A DNA stretch of 64,000 nucleotides. Source: Gemmatimonadota bacterium (lineage in GTDB: Bacteria; Gemmatimonadota; Gemmatimonadetes; Longimicrobiales; Gaopeijiaceae). Each line of letters begins with the position of its first letter. Position 1 is the first letter of the stretch. The notes below the pieces were generated by a model that saw nothing but the letters and a program-made list of their open reading frames with translations, had not been told where the DNA came from and did not search any database. Position numbers and translations under genes: made by a program. Below, one piece after another: positions 17,807 through 27,159 of this stretch. The DNA is taken from positions 1 to 64,000 of the forward strand of contig JAJDXM010000086.1 of NCBI GenBank assembly GCA_022823225.1, read 5' to 3'.

Positions 17807-19501
17807 ATGGATTTCCTACAGAGCGTCACCGACTTCCTGACCACCTACGTCGTCGAGGCGGGCATCCCGATCGGAGGCGAGCGGATCCCCTACATGGTGA
17901 TCATCCTGCTGGGGATCGGGACCTACCTGACCCTTCGGCTGGGATTCGTCCAGGTCAAGCGACTGGGGCACGGAATCGCCGTCGCGTCCGGCAAGTATGA
18001 CGATCCCGATGACGAGGGCGACGTCACGCATTTCCAGGCGCTGACCACAGCGCTATCGGCGACGGTCGGCATCGGCAACATCGCCGGTGTCGCGCTTGCC
18101 ATCCACTGGGGTGGTCCGGGTGCGCTTTTCTGGATGTGGGTGACGGCGGCGCTTGGGATGGCGACCAAGTACTCGGAAGTCACCCTCGCGCAGAAGTACC
18201 GGGTGAGCGAACACGAGGGCGAGTGGGCCGGTACGGTCTCCGGCGGTCCCATGTACTACATCGAGCGGGGGCTCGGGCCAAACTGGAAGTGGATGGCCGT
18301 CTTCTTCGCCTTCATGCTGGGCGTCACCGCCTTCCTCACCGGGAACGCGGTGCAGGCGAACACCGTCGCGGACAACCTCGAAACCCAGTTCAGCATTCCG
18401 ACCTGGGTGAGCGGACTGATCACTTCGGGCGTGGTGGCAGCGGTCATCCTCGGGGGAATCAGCCGAATCGGCCGGGTGACTTCGATCCTGGCTCCGGCAA
18501 TGGCTGTGATCTATGTCCTGGGCGCCCTGATCGTCATCTTCCTCAACGTCGGCGAGGTCCTGCCGACCTTCGGCCTCATCTTCCGGGAGGCGTTCAACCC
18601 GACCGCCGGGGTGGCGGGAACGGGGGTGGGCGCCTTCCTGGTCACGCTCATGTACGGCGTCCGCCGAGGGCTCTTCTCGAACGAGGCGGGGCAGGGGTCG
18701 GCGCCGATCGCACACTCTGCGGCAAAGACCGACGAGCCCGTGTCGGAGGGCGTCGTCGCCCTCCTGGAACCCTTCATTGACACCATCCTGATCTGCACCA
18801 TGACCGGAATGCTGATCGTTATGACCGGGGTATGGCACGAACGCTTCGACACCGAGATCACGCTCGTCGGCGGCGACCTGTCGTACAGAGCCGTTCAGGC
18901 GGACGGGGGCTACGTCGACATGACACCCGACGCGGGCATCCGCTTCGAGGACGGTGCGCACACTGCCACCGGCCCATCGGATCCCCAGGTCTCCTGGCAC
19001 GAAGTCCCAGTGGAGCGGCTCTACGTGGACGCGGAGCGGACGCAGCCGTTCACAGGCGTGGTCGATCCCGCGATGGGGGTCGCGAACGGCGACGACGGAC
19101 AGGTCTACTCCTCACTGTACGGCATGGCGGTGGAGAGCGGCGCGCCACTGACGATGGCGGCGTTCCGCGAGGGGCTGGCCCCGCTCGGCGACTGGGGACA
19201 CTACATCGTGGTGTTCTCCGTTCTCCTCTTCGCCATCTCGACGGCGATCGCGTGGAGCTACTACGGAGACCGGTGCGCCAACTACCTCTTCGGGGCGAAG
19301 GCCGTGATACCGTACAAGGTCATCTTCGTGGCCGCCCACTTCGTCGGGGCGACACTTCCGCTCGCCGTGATCTGGAATATGGGAGACGTGTTCCTCGGGA
19401 TCGTGATCTGGCCGAACCTGATCGCTCTCGGGCTCCTGGCGCCGAAGGTGGTGGAGATGACGCGCGACTACTTCGAAAGGAAGCCCTGGCGGGAGAAGTA
19501 G
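17807..19501 (+). CDS. Sodium:alanine/glycine symporter (AGCS family) with long extracytoplasmic insertion
   Basis: 564 residues; the family is usually about 450-490. Family motifs are seen: TALSATVGIGNIAGVALAI near 81-99, the GPMYYIERGLG segment and SNEAGQGSAPIAHSAA near 291-306. About 120 residues (roughly 343-463) between two membrane segments are hydrophilic and acidic (DADGGYVDMTP-like, VSWHEVPVERLYVD), where relatives have a short loop. Transport then resumes with the FAISTAIAWSYYGDRC helix. It imports small neutral amino acids with Na+. The ribosome binding site is AAAAGGA, 9 bases before the ATG. It stands alone between pilC and convergent dinB. Confidence 0.85.
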   Translation: MDFLQSVTDFLTTYVVEAGIPIGGERIPYMVIILLGIGTYLTLRLGFVQVKRLGHGIAVASGKYDDPDDEGDVTHFQALTTALSATVGIGNIAGVALAIHWGGPGALFWMWVTAALGMATKYSEVTLAQKYRVSEHEGEWAGTVSGGPMYYIERGLGPNWKWMAVFFAFMLGVTAFLTGNAVQANTVADNLETQFSIPTWVSGLITSGVVAAVILGGISRIGRVTSILAPAMAVIYVLGALIVIFLNVGEVLPTFGLIFREAFNPTAGVAGTGVGAFLVTLMYGVRRGLFSNEAGQGSAPIAHSAAKTDEPVSEGVVALLEPFIDTILICTMTGMLIVMTGVWHERFDTEITLVGGDLSYRAVQADGGYVDMTPDAGIRFEDGAHTATGPSDPQVSWHEVPVERLYVDAERTQPFTGVVDPAMGVANGDDGQVYSSLYGMAVESGAPLTMAAFREGLAPLGDWGHYIVVFSVLLFAISTAIAWSYYGDRCANYLFGAKAVIPYKVIFVAAHFVGATLPLAVIWNMGDVFLGIVIWPNLIALGLLAPKVVEMTRDYFERKPWREK

Positions 19502-19558
19502 GCGCCGGCGCAGGACCCCGGGGGAGGTTCGGTGGCTCGCAGTCTGCCGACGGGTCGT

Positions 19559-20785
19559 TCACCTGTCGGGCCGGTCCAGAACCCGGGCAGGCCGCAGCGC
19601 CTCGCTCCCGTACCGGTCGCGGATCCGGTCCACCGCTCGCGCGACAATCCGGTCGCGCTCGGATTCCCGCGCGTCCTGCCCGCCGAACAGATCGAGCTGG
19701 TCCGCCGGCACCTGGCGAACGAGGTTGGACACGCCCACGCCCAGGAGCCGGGCCGGGGTCCTCCTGCGGTGTCGGAGATCGTGTAGCAGGGTAGCCGCCA
19801 CCGCAAAGATCGCACGGTCGGTTTCGACGCCGTCGGGCTGGGTGCTGCCTGCCTGGCGCGTCTTGTAGTCGTGGTCCCGGATCTTGACGGTGACCGTTCG
19901 CGCTCGCAGCTCCTTCGCGCGAAGCTGGCGGCCGACGTTGCCGCTCAGTTCCAGGATCCGCCGCTCCAGTTCGTCGTGATCGTCGATATCCTCGAAGAAG
20001 GTTCGCTCGGAGCTGATCGACTTGCGCGACTCCCTGGCGTCCACCTCGGTCGGGTCGATGCCGCGCACGCGCTCCCACAGCCAGGCGCCCCGGCCGGGGC
20101 CGAACCACCGGGCCAGCCACTCGACTTCGACCGCGGCCGCGTCCTCCACGGTACGCAGCCCCTTCTCCTTCAGTTGGCCAAGGAACGCGGGACCGATACC
20201 CGGGAGGTCGCGCAGGCGAAACCGGGACATGAATTCGGCCTCCTCGCCCGGCGGCACCACATGGACGCCGTCGGGCTTGGCCAGTCTTGTGGCGACTTTG
20301 GCGACCACGCGCTGGGTTCCCCCGCCCAGCGAGACCGCGATCTCCGTTCTCTGCCGCACCACCCGGCGTATCCGGTCGGCCGTTTCGTCCAGACCTTCAC
20401 CCTTCAGCATCCTCTCGGTTCCGGACAGGTCCAGGTAGAACTCGTCGATGGACGCCGACTGCACAACCGGGGACAGCTCCTTCAACACGGCACGCACCGC
20501 CCGGCTCCGCTCCACGCACGCCCCCCTCGGCACCGGCACGACCACGGCCTCGGGGCAGAGCACTCGCGCCTGCCGCGTGGGCATGCCGGAGCGAACCCCG
20601 AACTTCCTGGCCTCGTACGAAGCGGAAGTGATCACACCTCTGTTGCTCCGGCCCCCCACGAGCAGAAAAGGCTGGCTTCCCGCGCCATCGGGGTCCTCCA
20701 GCCGCGCGACCTGCACGAAAAACATGTCGCAGTCGACCAGCAGGATTCTGCGGGGACCTTGCGAGGGCGTCCCGGTTTCTGACAC
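19559..20785 (-). CDS. dinB: Y-family DNA polymerase IV (DinB)
   Basis: 408 residues. The palm begins [12 protein letters not shown] (the usual DMDAFF motif with Met for Ala), and the second metal site is [10 protein letters not shown] near 115. Two HhH elements are recognisable ([15 protein letters not shown] near 195) followed by the little-finger domain ([13 protein letters not shown]). It performs translesion synthesis. The C-terminus keeps an LDLFGG-like segment resembling a clamp-binding peptide. The start is ATG at 20783-20785, 65 bases from the divergent superoxide dismutase gene, so both may respond to oxidative or DNA damage (inference). Confidence 0.9.
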   Translation of the reverse strand: MSETGTPSQGPRRILLVDCDMFFVQVARLEDPDGAGSQPFLLVGGRSNRGVITSASYEARKFGVRSGMPTRQARVLCPEAVVVPVPRGACVERSRAVRAVLKELSPVVQSASIDEFYLDLSGTERMLKGEGLDETADRIRRVVRQRTEIAVSLGGGTQRVVAKVATRLAKPDGVHVVPPGEEAEFMSRFRLRDLPGIGPAFLGQLKEKGLRTVEDAAAVEVEWLARWFGPGRGAWLWERVRGIDPTEVDARESRKSISSERTFFEDIDDHDELERRILELSGNVGRQLRAKELRARTVTVKIRDHDYKTRQAGSTQPDGVETDRAIFAVAATLLHDLRHRRRTPARLLGVGVSNLVRQVPADQLDLFGGQDARESERDRIVARAVDRIRDRYGSEALRPARVLDRPDR

Positions 20786-20850
20786 GTTCTACCTCCCGCC
20801 CGGCGCTACGGGCTGCCAGGCAAGGTAACCGCGCTCAGGAGATTGCACAG

Positions 20851-21468
20851 ATGGCCTATCCCTTTCAGCTCCCCGACCTGGGGTATCCGCACGACGCCCT
20901 CGAGCCCCACATCGACGCCCGCACGATGGAGATCCATCACGGAGAGCACCATGCGGCCTACACCGCCAACCTGAACGCCGCGCTTGCGGCCCACCCCGGA
21001 CTTCACGGAACCGCCGCCGAGGCCCTGATCGCGGATCTTGAAGCACTCCCTGAAGGAATCCGGACGGCCGTGCGCAACAATGGAGGAGGCTACGTCAATC
21101 ACGACTTCTTCTGGCGGCTCATGACTCCGGGCGGAGCGAGCGCGCCGCAGGGGGAGCTGGCGGCTGACATCGATGCGACCTTCGGTTCCTTCCAGGAGTT
21201 CCAGAAGCAGTTCGCGGCTGCCGCGGTGGGACGCTTCGGCTCGGGGTGGGCCTGGCTTGCCGCCGGAGAGGGCGGAGCGCTCGAAGTGTGCTCCACGGCG
21301 AATCAGGACACGCCGATCATGGAGGGCAAGGTCCCGGTCGTGGGTGTCGACGTCTGGGAGCACGCCTACTACCTGAACTACCAGAATCGCCGCCCGGACT
21401 ATGTGGCGGCCTTCTGGAACGTGGTTAACTGGAACGTCGCGGCGGACAATTACGCGGGGGCGCTCTGA
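20851..21468 (+). CDS. Fe/Mn superoxide dismutase
   Basis: 205 residues. Family landmarks are intact: [11 protein letters not shown] with the first metal His, [13 protein letters not shown] with the second, and [15 protein letters not shown] with the Asp and last His. It converts superoxide to oxygen and peroxide. The residue before the second ligand is Tyr (GGYVNH) where many have His; the ligand itself is kept. Metal choice cannot be fixed from the sequence, although the GGG and MTPGG context leans to Mn or cambialistic. The ribosome binding site is AGGAGA, 8-9 bases ahead of the ATG. No signal peptide, so cytosolic. Confidence 0.93.
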   Translation: MAYPFQLPDLGYPHDALEPHIDARTMEIHHGEHHAAYTANLNAALAAHPGLHGTAAEALIADLEALPEGIRTAVRNNGGGYVNHDFFWRLMTPGGASAPQGELAADIDATFGSFQEFQKQFAAAAVGRFGSGWAWLAAGEGGALEVCSTANQDTPIMEGKVPVVGVDVWEHAYYLNYQNRRPDYVAAFWNVVNWNVAADNYAGAL

Positions 21469-21550
21469 CCGGTTGACGCGGTGGCGGCGGGTGCCCCGGT
21501 CGCCGCGACGCGCGAGCCACCACCCCGACTCCCTCGAACCGCATTCAGGC

Positions 21551-22195
21551 ATGCAACAGGATCTGGCCTTCGCCGTAGTCGCCTTCACGTCGCTCCTGAT
21601 TGTCTACAATCCGCTAAGCGCGATGCCGATGTTCGCGTCGCTCACGGCGGAGGACAGCTACCGGCAGCGCTTCAGGACGGCGGCCGTGGGCGTCCTCACC
21701 TCGGTGATCGTGATGGTGGTCTTCACCTTCGCGGGATTCGGGATCCTGAGATTCTTCGGGATCACGACCGAGGCGTTTCAGATCACTGCAGGCGTGATCT
21801 TCTTCGGAATCGGTTCCGACATGCTTCAGGCGAAGCGCTCCAGGCTGAAGACGACGCAGAGGGAGCAGGACGAAGCGGCCGAGCGCGAGAATCTCGCTGT
21901 CATTCCACTCGGCCTGCCGACGCTCGCCGGCCCCGGGACCATCGTCACCGTGATCACGCTCGCAGGCCAGTCGGTGAACCCGTTTCAGCTGGGGTCGGTG
22001 TACGTCGCCGCGCTTCTGGTCGGTGCGGTGACGCTGCCGTGCCTGATGCTCGCGCCGACGCTGCTGGGCGCACTTGGGCGGACCGGCCTCAACGTGGTCA
22101 CGCGGATCATGGGACTGCTGGTCATGGTCGTGGGGGTACAGCTGGCCATCAACGGCGTGGGGACGGTGGTCCGGTCGTGGGGCATCGACGCCTGA
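21551..22195 (+). CDS. MarC-family integral membrane protein
   Basis: 214 residues from ATG 21551. Six membrane segments are evident (about 7-27, 42-64, 70-88, 115-135, 148-168, 185-205). The PLSAMPMFASL motif in the first helix region and the PLGLPTLAGPGTI motif before helix four are typical of MarC/UPF0056. The family was once linked to multidrug resistance, but its function is unresolved. The gene follows sod by 82 bases and may share its transcript. Confidence 0.85.
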   Translation: MQQDLAFAVVAFTSLLIVYNPLSAMPMFASLTAEDSYRQRFRTAAVGVLTSVIVMVVFTFAGFGILRFFGITTEAFQITAGVIFFGIGSDMLQAKRSRLKTTQREQDEAAERENLAVIPLGLPTLAGPGTIVTVITLAGQSVNPFQLGSVYVAALLVGAVTLPCLMLAPTLLGALGRTGLNVVTRIMGLLVMVVGVQLAINGVGTVVRSWGIDA

Positions 22196-22327
22196 TCCGC
22201 CCGGGAACGCGGTGCAGGTGGCGCGGGTTTCCGTATGTTCATATGTTTCGTTGTCGTGCGAACCAGGATGAGGAGGCGGCGAGTCTTGAGAGTTCGGCCT
22301 TTGGCGCGTAACGTGCGGTCGGCGGCG

Positions 22328-23125
22328 ATGGCCGTCATCAGGTCGCGGGTGCCTGCCGTGGCGGGCGTTCTGCTCGCAGTGACGGTGGCGGGGTGGCCCG
22401 GTGTTGCGTCGGCGCAGAGTCTGCGCGGCGGAAAGGGCGCGATGGCGGAGCAGTACCGCCAGGCCCAGATTCACGACTTCACCAAGCTCAGGGATCCGTC
22501 GCACGTCCACCGGTTCGTCGAGTTGGGACTTCTGGTCCCGCTGAAGGGGAACCGGGACTACCGCCTGCACGACGTGTCGTTTCCGTACGCGCGCGAGGAG
22601 GTTCGGCTGTTCGTCGAACGGCTCGCGAGACAATACCGGCTTGCCTGCGGGGAACAGCTGGTGGTGACCAGCCTGACCCGGCCCGTGTCCCACCAGCCCG
22701 GGAATTCGTCCGAGGACTCCGTACATCCCATGGGGATGGCTGTCGACCTGAGGTACAGCACCACGCGGGCATGCCGGGTCTGGCTCGAAAACGAGGTGCT
22801 TCTTCCCCTGGAGAGGCAGGGGGCGCTGCAGGCGACCCTCGAGTTCCGCCCGCTCCACTACCACATTGCGGTGTATCCGCGGCAGTACGCCCAATACGTT
22901 GCGCAGTTGGAGTCGCGCCAGGCGGATGTGGCGGAGGCCACGGCCCAGGGCGAGTCGGGCGCGTCCCACGCTCCACCGACGCATCACACGGTCCGCTCGG
23001 GCGATTCGCTTTGGGGGATTGCCAGGTCCTACGGAACCACGGTGGACAAGCTGAAGGCCGCCAACAATCTCAGGAGTTCGCGCATCTACGCCGGTCAGCG
23101 GCTCCAGCTGCCGGTGGGTGCCTGA
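22328..23125 (+). CDS. Secreted LysM protein with DUF5715/M15-like domain
   Basis: 265 residues from ATG 22328, chosen because it directly precedes a clean signal peptide ([21 protein letters not shown]); upstream starts at 22268 (ATG) or 22286 (TTG, with GAGGAGG before it) would lengthen the n-region. The central domain (about 40-195) has [27 protein letters not shown] and later [11 protein letters not shown], the His/Asp pattern of DUF5715 and D,D-carboxypeptidase-like M15 folds, suggesting a Zn site and peptidoglycan hydrolysis. A single C-terminal LysM domain (about 217-262, [17 protein letters not shown]) would bind peptidoglycan. Periplasmic. Confidence 0.75.
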   Translation: MAVIRSRVPAVAGVLLAVTVAGWPGVASAQSLRGGKGAMAEQYRQAQIHDFTKLRDPSHVHRFVELGLLVPLKGNRDYRLHDVSFPYAREEVRLFVERLARQYRLACGEQLVVTSLTRPVSHQPGNSSEDSVHPMGMAVDLRYSTTRACRVWLENEVLLPLERQGALQATLEFRPLHYHIAVYPRQYAQYVAQLESRQADVAEATAQGESGASHAPPTHHTVRSGDSLWGIARSYGTTVDKLKAANNLRSSRIYAGQRLQLPVGA

Positions 23126-23173
23126 CGGCGCCGGGCGCAACACCGCCGCCGCACTGACCGCACCCGCGAATCG

Positions 23174-23974
23174 ATGAAAGAGGATGCGGGAACCGGGTCT
23201 GGACTCGCGCGATCGGCGAGGCCCGGGATGACCGTTTCGATCGTGGTTCCGGTCTACAACGAAGCTCGCACGGTCGAGCGCCTGCTGCGGCGGGTCGCCG
23301 CGGTCGATCTTCACAAGGAGGTCATCGTCGTTGACGACGGGTCGACGGACGGTACGCGCGATCTGCTGCCGGAGCTGCAGAGCCGGGGTCTGATCGACCG
23401 CCTGTTCCTCCACGACCGGAACCGGGGCAAGGGCGCGGCGGTGCGCACCGGGTTCGGGAGCGCCACCGGGGACGTGACGGTCGTGCAGGACGCCGACCTG
23501 GAGTACGATCCCCACGAGATTCCCGGGCTGCTCGTTCCGATTCTGGAAGGGAAGGCGGACGCGGTCTACGGATCGCGGTTCCTGGGGGGGCCTCGCCGGG
23601 TCCTCTTCTTCTGGCATACCGCGGGGAACAGGTTCCTGACGCTGCTCAGCAACGTCCTGACGAACCTGAACCTGACCGACATGGAGACCTGTCAGAAGAT
23701 GATCCGCACCGAACTTCTGCAGTCCTTGCCGCTGACCGTGAACCGCTTCGGGATCGAGCCCGAGATCACCGCGCGGCTGGCGCAGGCGGGAGCGCGGGTG
23801 TACGAACTGCCGGTCAGCTACGACGGGCGGACCTACGCGGAGGGCAAGAAGATCGGGTGGAAGGACGGAGTCTCCGCGATCTGGTACATCCTGCGGTGCA
23901 ATCTTGTGGGCCCCAGGGCACGCCCGTGGAAGGGCGGCTCGGCCGAGGGTCCGTCCAGAGGCGAGTCGCGGTAG
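23174..23974 (+). CDS. Family 2 glycosyltransferase (dolichyl/undecaprenyl-phosphate sugar synthase-like)
   Basis: 266 residues. GT-A fold features: [18 protein letters not shown] near 20, [16 protein letters not shown] near 55, a DADLEYDP metal-binding DxD-type motif near 110, and [11 protein letters not shown] near 135. It lacks C-terminal membrane segments, so it resembles the DPM1-like branch that charges polyprenyl phosphate with a hexose. The substrate is unknown. It sits before the pilin gene; a role in pilin or surface glycosylation is only suggested by position. Confidence 0.82.
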   Translation: MKEDAGTGSGLARSARPGMTVSIVVPVYNEARTVERLLRRVAAVDLHKEVIVVDDGSTDGTRDLLPELQSRGLIDRLFLHDRNRGKGAAVRTGFGSATGDVTVVQDADLEYDPHEIPGLLVPILEGKADAVYGSRFLGGPRRVLFFWHTAGNRFLTLLSNVLTNLNLTDMETCQKMIRTELLQSLPLTVNRFGIEPEITARLAQAGARVYELPVSYDGRTYAEGKKIGWKDGVSAIWYILRCNLVGPRARPWKGGSAEGPSRGESR

Positions 23975-24143
23975 GACGGGCTTCGGCTCCTGCGGCCGCG
24001 GCCAGAAAAATCAGGCCGATTCCACCATACCAGCGCCCCCCCGTTCGCCCGATCTTGGGAACGACCATTCGATGTCCGCCGTGCCCGACACCTGTTTCTG
24101 TTGTCGACACACGGCGATAAACAACTAGAAGGAAACCAGATAA

Positions 24144-24539
24144 ATGATTGACAAAAAAGGCTTTACACTAATCGAACTATTGATAGTTCTCGTGATCATC
24201 GGAATCCTGGCGGCGATCGCGATCCCACAGTTTTCCGCGACAAGGGAGAAGGCCTACTTCGCAGCGATGAAATCGGACGTGCGCAATCTTGCCGCGCAGC
24301 AGGAACTCTACTACGCGACCAACTACGCGTACAGCAATTCCCTGACGGACCTGGGCTTCGTGGCTTCCGAAGCCGTCAACGTCACCGCGACTGCGACGCG
24401 CGCGGGGTGGAGCGCGGTAGCGACGCATGATGCCTTGAGCGATGCGGAGGGTTGCGCTATCGACTACGGCGACATCGCAGCGCCAACCATCGGTACCGCG
24501 ACTCCGGAGGCGGAGGGGCATGTCGCATGCACCGGCTAG
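24144..24539 (+). CDS. pilA: Type IV major pilin (PilA)
   Basis: 131 residues. A short leader (MIDKKG) is followed by the prepilin peptidase site G^FTLIELLIVLVIIGILAA, with Glu5 and the hydrophobic alpha-1 helix. After cleavage by PilD, it would polymerise into the pilus fibre. Two Cys (about 111 and 129) near the C-terminus could form the D-loop disulfide. AGAAGGA precedes the ATG by about 12 bases. The first 20 codons are unusually AT-rich (AAA, ACA, CTA, TTG, ATA), unlike the GC-rich codons of the rest of the gene and of its neighbours. Confidence 0.92.
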   Translation: MIDKKGFTLIELLIVLVIIGILAAIAIPQFSATREKAYFAAMKSDVRNLAAQQELYYATNYAYSNSLTDLGFVASEAVNVTATATRAGWSAVATHDALSDAEGCAIDYGDIAAPTIGTATPEAEGHVACTG

Positions 24540-25057
24540 TCGCGGATGCGTTGGCGCGCCCGGCTGCCCACCCCCGGGCCGGTCGGGCGTCCGGCGCGGA
24601 TTCGCCCAGGCAGACCGGAACGGCGACACCTCGGTCCGGATACTCGATCATCGAGATCGCCGCACTGCTGGCCATTCTCGCAGCGCTGGCCCCCCCACTC
24701 CTCGCCTCCGCCACTCGACTCCGCACCGCGTTCTACCTGAGCCGGTCCCAGGAGGACGCCGCGCGACTCTTCGCGGAGGCGAGGTGGGTCGCGATCGGGG
24801 AGGGAGGGGCGACGCTGGAATTCGTAGCCGACCCACCACGCGGGATCGTGATCTCGGCCCTGGGAGATACGGTGGCAGAGGCGGGGGTCGGGGAGGGAGG
24901 TGTGGTGCTGCAGTTGTCGCGTGGCAGGTCCACGGCCCGGATCCGGTACGGTCCATTGGGCCTGGGGCTGGTTTCGAGCCAGACCATGCGCTTCCATCTC
25001 GGTGGAGAGGAACGCTCGCTGGTGGTATCCTCGCTCGGCCGGGTTTCAAGGCGTTGA
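24527..25057 (+). CDS. Minor pseudopilin (FimT/GspH-like)
   Basis: 176 residues from ATG 24527, overlapping the pilA stop by 13 bases. A long basic leader of about 45 residues ends in a prepilin-like site, SG^YSIIEIAALLAILAALAPP, with Glu at the fifth mature position. The C-terminal part (RLFAEARWVAIGEGGATLEF, then SQTMRFHLGG) resembles GspH/FimT pseudopilins of the pilus tip. The order pilA, FimT-like, then three more minor pilin genes matches a pilus-priming cluster. Confidence 0.7.
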   Translation: MHRLVADALARPAAHPRAGRASGADSPRQTGTATPRSGYSIIEIAALLAILAALAPPLLASATRLRTAFYLSRSQEDAARLFAEARWVAIGEGGATLEFVADPPRGIVISALGDTVAEAGVGEGGVVLQLSRGRSTARIRYGPLGLGLVSSQTMRFHLGGEERSLVVSSLGRVSRR

Positions 25058-25407
25058 GCCGGTCAGGGGTCACGATCGTGGAACTCGTCGTGGCGGTTGC
25101 CATCGTCAGCCTGGGTGTGGCCGGAGTGGCATCTCTCACGGCCGCGGCGGCGCGCAGCCTGGTGCACGCACGTGCTCTGGACGAAACGCACGTCCTGCTG
25201 CGGAACTTCGTGGATTCGGTTTCCGCGGAACGCGAATCGGGATCGGGGAGTTCCGTGCTGGCGTCCGGCACACTGAGCTGGAGCGTCCCGCAGACCCCGG
25301 GGCTGGGCGCGTGGGTGAGCTTTGAGCATGTGGCCCTGCCGACCGCGATTCGCCTGGATTTCATTGTGCCCCCCGTCGTGCCGGCGGTGAGCGAGGAGGG
25401 CGGATGA
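25054..25407 (+). CDS. Minor pilin-like protein (PilV/GspI-like)
   Basis: 117 residues starting at TTG 25054, which overlaps the previous stop (TTGA). The leader is very short: LSRSG^VTIVELVVAVAIVSLGVAGVASL, a prepilin cleavage site with Glu5 and the alpha-1 helix. The rest is a small hydrophilic domain. The size and position suggest a PilV/GspI-class minor pilin; the exact class is not provable here. It ends in a 4-nt overlap with the next gene. Confidence 0.68.
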   Translation: MSRSGVTIVELVVAVAIVSLGVAGVASLTAAAARSLVHARALDETHVLLRNFVDSVSAERESGSGSSVLASGTLSWSVPQTPGLGAWVSFEHVALPTAIRLDFIVPPVVPAVSEEGG

Positions 25408-26117
25408 CGCGTTCCTCATCCCGCCGGGCGGGAGTTGCCCTGACGGAGGCGATCGTTGCCGCTACTCTGCTTCTGCTCGTGGTACAGGTCAGCTGGTGGG
25501 TGACCGCGGTGCAGAGTGTGGTGGCCACGAGGGTTGTGGCGGGTGCGAGGGTTCTCGACGAAACCCGGCTGATCCACCATGTGCTGTCTGCGGAGGTCGG
25601 CCAGGGCAGGGCCGGGGTCGACTGGGTGTTGGATAACGGAGAGCTCCACCTTCGGGCCTTCCGCGGTACCGGCTTCCGCTGCCACACGCAGCCGGCCGAC
25701 GGGTTGGGAGTGGCCGTGTCCGGGTACCGGGAGCCCGATCCCGACAAGGACTCGGTTCTTGTGCTGAGCGCCGACGGGCGGTGGGAACCCTCAGCGCTCG
25801 TCGGCCGAAGACGCAACGCGAGCATTGAATGTCAGCGTCTGGCGGGATTCCGAACGGAAGTATGGCATCTTGATCCTCCGCGGCCGGAGGGTCTCATCGG
25901 CACGTATTTCGAGCGGGGAGCGTACCGTTTTTCGGCCGGGGCGTTTCGCTATCGCCGCGGCAACAGTGGGTGGCAGCCGCTGACAGGCACCGGGATTGCG
26001 GTGGACTCCACCGGGCTGGAGGCGGCGGGGACGGGGGCGGTCTCCGCCGTGCTCACCTGGGAGGGGTCCAACCCGCTGCCTCCCTCCTTCCATTGGACGG
26101 TTTGGGGGCAGCGCTGA
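25404..26117 (+). CDS. Minor pilin-like protein (PilW/GspJ-like)
   Basis: 237 residues. Near the N-terminus AG^VALTEAIVAATLLLLVVQV resembles a prepilin site with Glu at the fifth position. The larger C-terminal domain, with Cys near 92 and 141, fits the size of PilW/GspJ proteins. It overlaps the gene before by 4 bases and the gene after by one base, so the cluster is one transcript. Confidence 0.68.
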   Translation: MTRSSSRRAGVALTEAIVAATLLLLVVQVSWWVTAVQSVVATRVVAGARVLDETRLIHHVLSAEVGQGRAGVDWVLDNGELHLRAFRGTGFRCHTQPADGLGVAVSGYREPDPDKDSVLVLSADGRWEPSALVGRRRNASIECQRLAGFRTEVWHLDPPRPEGLIGTYFERGAYRFSAGAFRYRRGNSGWQPLTGTGIAVDSTGLEAAGTGAVSAVLTWEGSNPLPPSFHWTVWGQR

Positions 26118-27157
26118 TGCGGTGCGGGGCGGGGGACCAGAATGGCTTTGCCCTGGTGCTGGCACTTCTGGCGCTGATGGTACTGGCCGGGATCGTCTCC
26201 GCGGCTCTGGCCGCGGGATTGGGGCAGGTTCGCGCGGCCAATCGGGCGGGTGAGGTGTTGGCGCGGCAGACATGGGCCAGGGCAAGCGTGGACGAGGCCA
26301 TCCAGGGAACGCGCGGATGGTCGCCGGCGGTGCTCGGGGATTCGGCCATCGAGGTCGCCCGGGACATGGTTGGCGCCCACGGCGAACGCCGTGTTCTCGA
26401 CCTCAGGATCTCTGCGGAGTTCCACCTCTTCATCGGCGAGGCGGCGGTGGGCAGCGGCGTTCCCATGCGATCCGTCAGGGTCGTATGGTGGATGGATCCC
26501 GAATACCGGGTTGGCGTTCAGCGCGCCGTGGTGGAAGCCCGATCGGTCACGATCTCCTCCGGTGGCCGGATACGTTCGGACGCGCTCCTGGGAGCACGAC
26601 CGGGGGTCCCGGCGTGCGGGCTCTCCGAGATCCTCCGGAACGCCTTCGCGGATTCGGGCATTCCGGCCAGCGGGCCGCTCCCGAATCCGCCCGAGTGGGG
26701 CTCCACCGCGGATGCCGTGCACAATGGCGGCATGAGGCTGGGGTGGTTCGATGCCGCGATGCTGGAGGAGTTCGCGAACGCCAGGGTTTCCTCGGGCGCC
26801 AACCCCGCACCGGGCTGCCCGGGGTGCTGGTCGGGTCTCGTCTTCGGTGGTGGCGGCACTCGGGTGGACGACCGGGGCGCGGGCGTGCTGATCGTCAATG
26901 GAGACCTGGTGGTGTCCACAGGATCGTCCTGGACGGGCCTGGTCATCGCGGCGGGGGATGTGACACTTGCCGGCGGTTCACTGGTAACGGGTCTCTTGCG
27001 GGCGGGCGGATCGATCACTGTGGAAGCGGGTGCGTCGGTGGACGGGTCCGCCTGTGCGGCCCTCGAGGCCCTGCGCAACGCAACCGTTCTGGCGCGGCCG
27101 GTTGACCTGTCCGGGCGGGCGTCGGCCGGGCCGGTGGTACCGGCGGGGGGTTGGTAG
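26117..27157 (+). CDS. PilX-like pilus assembly protein
   Basis: 346 residues from ATG 26117 (TGATG overlap with the previous gene). One N-terminal hydrophobic segment (NGFALVLALLALMVLAGIVSAAL) follows a short leader, but the fifth position has no Glu. This is typical of PilX/GspK-like proteins. The C-terminal part (about 250-330) has repeated Gly-rich strands (VLIVNGDLVVS, TGLVIAAGDVTLAGGS, LLRAGGSITVEAGASVDG), a short beta-helix-like pattern. Cys pairs near 170 and 231-236 may be disulfides. Function in pilus assembly is inferred from position. Confidence 0.65.
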   Translation: MRCGAGDQNGFALVLALLALMVLAGIVSAALAAGLGQVRAANRAGEVLARQTWARASVDEAIQGTRGWSPAVLGDSAIEVARDMVGAHGERRVLDLRISAEFHLFIGEAAVGSGVPMRSVRVVWWMDPEYRVGVQRAVVEARSVTISSGGRIRSDALLGARPGVPACGLSEILRNAFADSGIPASGPLPNPPEWGSTADAVHNGGMRLGWFDAAMLEEFANARVSSGANPAPGCPGCWSGLVFGGGGTRVDDRGAGVLIVNGDLVVSTGSSWTGLVIAAGDVTLAGGSLVTGLLRAGGSITVEAGASVDGSACAALEALRNATVLARPVDLSGRASAGPVVPAGGW

Positions 27158-27159
27158 AG

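Noticed and set aside
23975-24143. A sigma-54 promoter upstream of pilA, as in some pseudomonads and myxobacteria
   Set aside because: No TTGC with a correctly spaced GG was found in the 169 bases before the gene.
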